A stretch of DNA of 64,000 bases, taken from the NCBI GenBank assembly GCA_964017045.1, contig OZ024794.1:26737427-26801426 (forward strand). Reading direction: 5' to 3'. Each line of letters begins with the position of its first letter. Within the stretch, counting starts at the first letter, position 1. The translations under genes and the position numbers were made by a program. A model generated the notes under the pieces. It made no database searches, was not told where the DNA came from, and saw only the letters and a program-made list of their open reading frames with translations. Positions 57,799-64,000 of the stretch are shown here, piece by piece. Origin of the DNA: Omphiscola glabra. Taxonomy: Eukaryota; Mollusca; Gastropoda; Lymnaeidae.

Positions 57799-58623
57799 CC
57801 AATTTTTTTGTTGTAAAGCACGCCATCATTCCATCCTTCCAGCAACCAGCCACCAGCAACCAGCCACCAGCAACTAGCCACCAATTCAGTTAACGATACA
57901 TAAAAGTTGACCCGTTCCGCCTCCCTTTTTTGTTTTTGTTTTTACCAACTAGTTAGCCCTAACCCCACCCACTAGCAATATTACTTCCCATTCTCTAGGT
58001 GCTGCCAAGCCGGAAACAGGTGGTGGGCGATGTCCGTTGACACGAGCCCGTTGAATTATGATGGAGTGGATGTACCTGATAGCGTCTATTTATAGCCACA
58101 AAAGATGGGAGAGCCAACAACGGGCCAAGGGGTAGATAATAGAGGAGATGACGGGGTTGTCGCGCCCTTTCCCCCGTGCAATTTTAGTGTAATGGCTGTT
58201 GTTGGTATTCATCAAAATAACTTTCCGTTCTTCAACACGTCACATTGAATCAGAAATCATGCGTTGAGTGATAGCCACGGAGGTCCATGATGTTACAATT
58301 TTAGACCTGCTACCTTAGAGCTTTTCACCGCACGATATTCCGAGCGTTGGTTACTTAAACGTTATATATATTTAATATATAAGTGATGATGCTTCACTCG
58401 GGGCTTACTATTCAAGACCGATAATCATCTCTCCCCTTCCCTAATTTAACCCCGGAATTTCCAACGCCCTAGACTCAGCATTGCGTTTAACGTACGTGAT
58501 GTTGAGTAAAAGACTAGTCCGCTGCGTGCGGACTTTCGAATAAAATAGGTATTTATTTCGTGACCCACTGAAATTATTCGAGTTTAGCATTAAGATACGG
58601 TAACGACGTGAATAAGTAGTCGT
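57799..58623. other. Spacer between the two inverted minisatellite arms
   Basis: It includes three copies of a 13-14 bp CCAGCAACCAGCCA repeat at about 57,838-57,882. The rest is unique-looking sequence with no gene recognised. An unbroken 61-codon minus-strand frame at its right edge has no known domain. Confidence 0.5.
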
Positions 58624-59312
58624 CACGTAGCTAGGACATGGTGTTAGGGTGGTATGTAGCTAGGACATGGTGTTAAGGTGGTATGTAGCTAGGACATGGT
58701 GTTAGGGTGGTATGTAGCTAGGACATGGTGTTAGGGTGGTATGTAGCTAAGACAGGGATTTAAGATGTGTAACTAAGACAGGGCGTTAAGATTATATATG
58801 TAGCTATGACAGGGAGTTAAGATGGCATGTAGCTAAGAAAGGGAGCTAAGATGGTATGCAGCTAAGGCAGGGAGTTAAGATGGTATGCAGCTAAGACAGG
58901 GAGTGAAGATGGTATGTAGCTAAGACAAAGAGTTAAGATGGTATGTAGCTAAGGCAGGGAGTGAAGAGGGTATGTAGCTAAGACAGGGAGTTAAGATGTC
59001 GTGTAACTAAGACAGGGAGTGAAGATGGTATGTAGCTAAGAAAGGGAGTGAAGATGGTATGTAGCTAAGACAGGGAGTGAAGAGGGTATGTAGCTAAGGC
59101 AGGGAGTGAAGAGGGTATGTAGCTAAGACAGGGAGTTAGGATGGTATGTAACTAAGAAAGGGAGTTAAGGTGGTATGTAACTAAGATAGGGAGTTAAGAG
59201 GTATGTAGCTAAGGCAGGGAGTTAAGATGGTATGTAGCTAAGGCAGGGATTTAAGAGGGATATAGCTGAGACAGGGAGTTAAGATGGATGTAGCCAAAAC
59301 AGGGAGTTAAGA
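58624..59312 (-). repeat. Minisatellite, 28-29 bp unit, about 24 copies (reverse arm)
   Basis: The unit is GTATGTAGCTAAGACAGGGA plus GTTAAGATG. Its complement, CTTAACTCCCTGTCTTAGCT plus ACATAC, is the 29-bp unit of 56,145-57,798. The first four units (GTAGCTAGGACATGG, GTTAGGGTG) are the closest to the forward arm. Later units are more diverged (AAGGCAGG, GTGAAGAGG), so this arm has evolved separately. Confidence 0.95.
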
Positions 59313-62300
59313 TTGAATAATTCGCGAATGTGTTAGTTGAGACGAGAATGTTCAGAGCACATGCTCTGGCTTCATGAAATGTAATGGTTGCACAATTTTC
59401 GGTCCCTTTTTAGACGTAGTTTTGCCTTTCGCTTACCGTGAAATCGTGACAAAGCTCTATAAAGACGTCCAGTCATGACTAGCCCGAATGTTCCATCTGG
59501 TCTCTACTCCACTCACGTAGTCGCTCCGAGGAAGTCCATTACAAGCCGCCAAATGGTTTCCTTGACGCATCTTTCTTGCCTTCTGTTGACGATTTCGGCC
59601 GACTTTTACCTGGCTCGTGTTCAGGGTCAGACCAGTTGTGCCCTCCTCACCCAGGTTTAAACATAAATATTTATCGAAAAAAATCCACCGTGCACCCAGA
59701 GCCGTCCATCATTGCATCTACCCGAAGGGTGCGGGGGAGTAGCCCCCACGAGAGCGCTCTTATCGCGTGCAGTTATTCAAACACTTCATTAGTACCCATA
59801 TTTCTGATACCGCTCTCGCGACATCACTGTTATTTGAATATGTATCGCAAGTCAATATTTGTTGCGATATTCTCTCAATTTTCATTAATCTTCGAGTGGA
59901 AGAATTATCGATCCCGATTGATGTCTAATTATCAACCACATTTCCCATTATAGATATAATACTTCTGGGGGCATTAAAGGAGGGAGGTGCGATAGGGATG
60001 GGCTGTTGAAAGTATGTTTTTGACGTGATGTGAAAAACATGTCCATAACCAAGTTGAGAAATGTTAATGTGAGAGGGGCCAAGTCGAAAATTTTCACCCA
60101 CATTTTTTAATGAACCAGGATGGAGTTAGTTTTTTTTTAGCTGGGTGGGTGGGGTGGGGGGGAGGCAACCTGTTGAATCTCAGAGAGAACAGAGTGTAAA
60201 AATGAGCGCACGTGTCATGCAGAGGGTAGGGTCTGCCAGGAAACGCTCTGGACGTGGGATGGGATAGGAGGGAGCAGTAAAAAATCCAGCAGGTAAATTG
60301 CGTGAGTCGAGTCCTCACAAGGCCCCTAACACATTGCAATAAACACGCTTAAGCACATCGCTTCTCCCAATACTTCTAGATATGTTTATATATTCCAGAA
60401 TCTGATCTCTTTGAAGTTATGATAAGGGCTGGGGTGGTGTCTGAAATCCTCCCCCCCCTCCCCCACCCCCAAAATCACCATCTTTATTATCTCCAGTACA
60501 GGGGCACAGGGCGTTTTCGGTGTCTGTATTCTTGTTTAAAATCGCTCACGTCGGTGCAAGATGTTATTACCAATCCGGATAGTTTAGGACTGGGGCCTCG
60601 AGACTCACTTCTGCTCTTGTAGGTCTTTTCTCCACACCGGAGAAACCCCTGGCCTTTACACCGTGGATGCCACGACGCCCTCTATCGGGGGGGGGGGAGG
60701 GAGGGATACACACCATCTACTGATCTGTCTGGCGTGATTGCATCTCGGCAGCGTCGATGGGAAGGTGTTGTTACAGTGCTAAATAGATCGCCTATCTGAC
60801 CATCCCGAGACATTTACATCGAAAAGGCCAATAGATGGATCACATGTACAATAGGAGAGCGTGTTTATCTCAGAATGAATGATTTGGCCCAGAGATGCAG
60901 CGTCGGCTTTCATTAAAAGATGGGCTGTTGTCGGAGTTATAAACCCGGGGTGTACCATAAACTTGGGGGTGTACCATAAACTTGGGGTTCACCAAACAGG
61001 CGATCGGGGTTGATTTCTACAAGATATGACCGCATCTCAAACAAGACACTCTTGGCTTTTTCGATATAGGGATTTTATTGAACCGATCGCGTGATGGTCG
61101 CCGCCTCAGTTCAAGAAGGTGCAAGGTCAGAAAAGACGAGCTTTCAGATTTCAGGGTCGGTGGCTAAAACGTCGCTAAGGGAAAAAAAAAAAGTAAGATT
61201 AATTTTTACTGATAACTTTTGAATATTTTCCATGAAATGGGTAATTTCTCTCTCTCTTTTCTTTTTTATTCGTTTGATATAAAATATGAAATGAATTATA
61301 ATAATGTCATCAAGATCGACGTCAACCGACTGTGGGGGACATACAAGATCTCTAAAGTCGTGGTTCTTGGATCATAGCACGATGACAGGATAAACTGGAC
61401 CCCCCTTTGAGCAGATTGTATCTTGATAACCCACGATGATGCCAAGGCGTAACTTGCCTATGTGGCCATGCTGATCATTGGCCTAATCGCTCCTCTATAA
61501 CTTGCCTATGTGGCAAAGCTGATTATTGACTTAATCGCTCCTCTATGTAATCTTCATGCCCAGATTTATAACCACTCTGTTAGTTTTGGTGCCGGGTAAC
61601 TCTTGCCAATCGTCTATGCTAGAAGAGATCACTGATTCCCACACTCTACCAAGTTACATCCAAGGACAGTTAACATTACACACCCAAAGGTGCACAACGG
61701 CCAGGCTGTCACAAACTCGATTCTTGCACCTTTCCCCGCGCACAATGAGCGCAATTATACCCACCGTTGTTCCATGTTACGAAATGTCTTTGTAAAATTC
61801 TATGCGCGAGACGATGTACACGAGGTGTAGAGGGTAACACAAAACCTGATGGGGCTGCTTATAAAAAGGGTGAGGGGTGGGGCTGTTTTAGGTGTATCTG
61901 ACCAGGCACGGTCTAAGGCGAAGAGGAATCCTCCTCCATTAAGTTGTGCGGCTACACAAAAAGCACATGGCTCAATAGAACTGTCTGATCAAAACATATT
62001 TGGACTAAGCAAGAAGCTGGTTAATCTCGACATCACCTTTGTTGATGCAAGCAGTGCTTTAAAATTCACTAAAACCACAAGTTGAGAAGTCATGCTAGAC
62101 AGTATCCTTGTGTTAGACGGTAACCGTATGTTGGGTGGTAAAAAAAGGTGGGGGGCCCTCGTGTCTCTACAGAGCTTATTCTACCACTTTTAATATAGTT
62201 TAGATGGATAACCCCCCCCCCCCACACACACACACAGCTTAGGCTAAAATCTAAGCCATGCTTAATTGTTTTATCCACTTCCTTTTACTAAATCTTTAAC

Positions 62301-62545
62301 CATTCACACTTCATATACGTTTATATTGGTAATGCCATTATAAATTATGTTAATATATGAAAATATTTTTTTGTTTTTGGGGCAAATATTAAATTACCGT
62401 GTGTGTGTATATATATATAATATATATATATATAAGTATACAAATATTTGAGACGGACAAAGTGAAAGGCAGGAGCCAAAACATCCCAAAAGATATATAT
62501 ATATATATATATTTATTTATTTATTTAAATTAGAAATTAGTATAT
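59313..62545. other. Long mostly unique stretch
   Basis: About 3.2 kb with relatively few repeats: a GGGTGTACCATAAACTTGG duplication at 60,948-60,990, a two-copy repeat of about 48 bp at 61,446-61,543 (TAACTTGCCTATGTGGC and CTAATCGCTCCTCTAT), a G-run near 60,688, and TA/AT runs at 62,409-62,435 and 62,494-62,512. Open frames of up to 125 residues lack recognised domains. Proximity to the exon at 62,799 makes an upstream intron plausible. Confidence 0.45.
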
Positions 62546-62703
62546 CAGACCTGTTTACTTTTACGATTTTGGCGTACAATGTACGATTTTGAGGTGTATA
62601 CATTTTATATACTGTATGTTTATTTTTTACTATTTAGATAATGTATAGAATGATTTTGTGATACTATTGTACGATTTTAAGATAGTGGGGGTAAACAGGT
62701 CTA
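62546..62703 (-). mobile_element. Inverted-repeat miniature element, family CAGACCTGTTTAC, copy 3 (inverted)
   Basis: The ends are CAGACCTGTTTACTTTTACG and GGGGGTAAACAGGTCTA. The complement follows copy 2 block by block (TTAAAATCGTACAATAGTAT, AAATAAACATACAGTATATA, ACACCTCAAAATCGTACATT, GTACGCCAAAATCGTAA). It is 158 bp, and TATAT-like sequence borders both ends. Confidence 0.9.
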
Positions 62704-62798
62704 ATATATAATTTTTATAAGTGTTTATTTTATTCTATTGTAATACACAATTGAATTGACGAGTTTCCTTGATTAGTTTGTTCTTCTCTGCTCTACAG

Positions 62799-62887
62799 AT
62801 CTGAGATTGCAAATCTCTACCCTACAATGTTTGTGCAGATGGACGAGGTTAGGTTCAGGATCTTCAACACCCTGTACGAGTTGCCTT
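62799..62887 (+). CDS. Probable internal exon of an unidentified protein-coding gene
   Basis: A pyrimidine-rich tract (TTTGTTCTTCTCTGCTCTAC) ends in AG at 62,797-62,798, and the donor GTAAGT begins at 62,888. Between them is an 89-bp segment. Skipping the first base, 29 codons are open, starting SEIANLYP and containing MFVQMDEV and NTLYELP. It begins with one base completing a codon (phase 2 entry) and ends with one extra base (phase 1 exit). Residue composition and balanced codon use look protein-like, unlike the surrounding sequence. I do not recognise the family from this fragment. One other frame is also open, so the reading frame is likely but not certain. A LINE-free, repeat-dense region on both sides suits large introns. 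Confidence 0.65.
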
Positions 62888-63040
62888 GTAAGTTCTGCTC
62901 ACTTTTAGATGCATCCTGGTGGCGAATTCGTGGGCTGTGCCGAGAAAGTGGATTGTAATATTTGGCCTAATACAACCAAGGCTACAATCTTTTTACTGAT
63001 AACATTTAAACGATTATTCTGGAACAGATATTCCAGGGAC

Positions 63041-64000
63041 TGCTTGCATATGTTAAATATGCCTTTAAAATGGCGTGGATCTCTTCATATGTCAAATGTC
63101 TCTAAAAATGGTGTGGATCTGTTCATATGTCAAATGTCTCTAGCAATGGTGTGGATCTGTTCATATGTCAAATGTCTCTAGCAATGGTGTGAAACTGTTC
63201 ATATGTCAAATGTCTCTAAAAATGGTGTGGCTCTGTTCATATGTCAAATGTCTCTAGCAATGGTGTGGCTCTGTTCATATGTCAAATGTCTCTAAAAATG
63301 GTGTGGCTCTGTTCATATGTCAAATGTCTCTAGCAATGGTGTGGATCTGTTCATATGTCAAATGCCTCTAGCAATGGTGTGAAACTGTTCATATGTCAAA
63401 TGTCTCTAAAAATGGTGTGGCTCTGTTCATATGTCAAATGTCTCTAGCAATGGTGTGGCTCTGTTCATATGTCAAATGTCTCTAAAAATGGTGTGGCTCT
63501 GTTCATATGTCAAATGTCTCTAGCAATGGTGTGGATCTGTTCATATGTCAAATGTCTCTAGCAATGGTGTGAAACTGTTCATATGTCAAATGTCTCTAGC
63601 AATGGTGTGGCTCTGTTCATATGTCAAATGTCTCTAGCAATGGTGTGGCTCTGTTCATATGTCAAATGTCTCTAAAAATGGTGTGGCTCTGTTCATATGT
63701 CAAATGTCTCTAGCAATGGTGTGGATCTGTTCATATGTCAAATGTCTCTAGCAATGGTGTGAAACTGTTCATATGTCAAATGTCTCTAAAAATGGTGTGG
63801 CTCTGTTCATATGTCAAATGTCTCTAGCAATGGTGTGGCTCTGTTCATATGTCAAATGTCTCTAAAAATGGTGTGGCTCTGTTCATATGTCAAATGTCTC
63901 TAGCAATGAGGTGGATCTGTTCATATGTCAAATGTCTCTAGCAATGGTGTGGCTCTGTTCATATGTCAAATGTCTCTAGCAATGAGGTGGATCTGTTCAT
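63041..64000. repeat. 38-bp minisatellite with 190-bp higher-order repeat, runs off the window
   Basis: Units of TGTTCATATGTCAAATGTCT plus CTAGCAATGGTGTGGCTC. Variants at two sites (AGC or AAA; GGATC, GAAAC or GGCTC) follow the five-unit order A-B-C-D-C. The A unit (TAGCAATGGTGTGGATC) starts at exactly 63,141, 63,331, 63,521 and 63,711, and a variant at 63,901, giving a 190-bp period. The first unit (63,041-63,078) is diverged. The array begins about 150 bp after the probable exon's donor site and its right end is not seen. Confidence 0.97.

Overview
This window reads as non-coding, repeat-rich DNA from an animal nuclear genome. There is no operon-like gene packing, no rRNA or convincing tRNA, and almost no protein-like open frame. 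Eukaryotic transposon families and more than twenty minisatellite arrays are present, and at least one short segment is bounded by good spliceosomal splice signals. The best lineage hint is a set of five SPIN-type hAT miniature elements. SPIN is known from tetrapods, a triatomine bug and the pond snail Lymnaea. With the mollusc-like LINE tails, this makes a mollusc, plausibly a gastropod, my best guess. That is inference, not proof.

Layout. 0-2.5 kb: an edge-truncated SPIN copy, then a 39/43-bp and a 26-bp minisatellite. 5-13 kb: a dispersed repeat, a 41-bp array, two small inverted-repeat elements and a 1.2-kb hAT-like element that carries a large 20-bp array. 13.7-25 kb: SPIN copies with exact target duplications, a 1,485-bp hAT transposon (frameshifted transposase, perfect 8-bp duplication) and LINE 3' ends. 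26-42 kb: minisatellites, two more SPIN copies, a GGGGYCAT-ended inverted-repeat element and a 140-bp palindromic element. 44-50 kb: a cluster of miniature elements (three with 8-bp target duplications) among tandem arrays. 52-59 kb: a LINE reverse-transcriptase scrap, an 85-bp and a 44-bp array, then a 1.65-kb 29-bp minisatellite followed about 0.8 kb later by an array of the same sequence in reverse orientation. 59-62.5 kb: mostly unique sequence. 62.8 kb: a probable 89-bp exon, followed 150 bp later by a 38-bp array with a 190-bp higher-order period that runs off the window.

How it fits together. The window is probably intron and/or intergenic DNA near a gene on the + strand whose exon lies at 62,799-62,887. 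The rest is shaped by two processes: insertion of hAT-class elements, often of the Buster type (8-bp duplications with a central TA), and local tandem expansion, in one case inside a transposon. Long G or C homopolymers are unusually common. No multi-gene functional system is visible. The most unusual items are the SPIN copies, the minisatellite nested in a hAT element, the head-to-head minisatellite pair and the exact 190-bp higher-order repeat.
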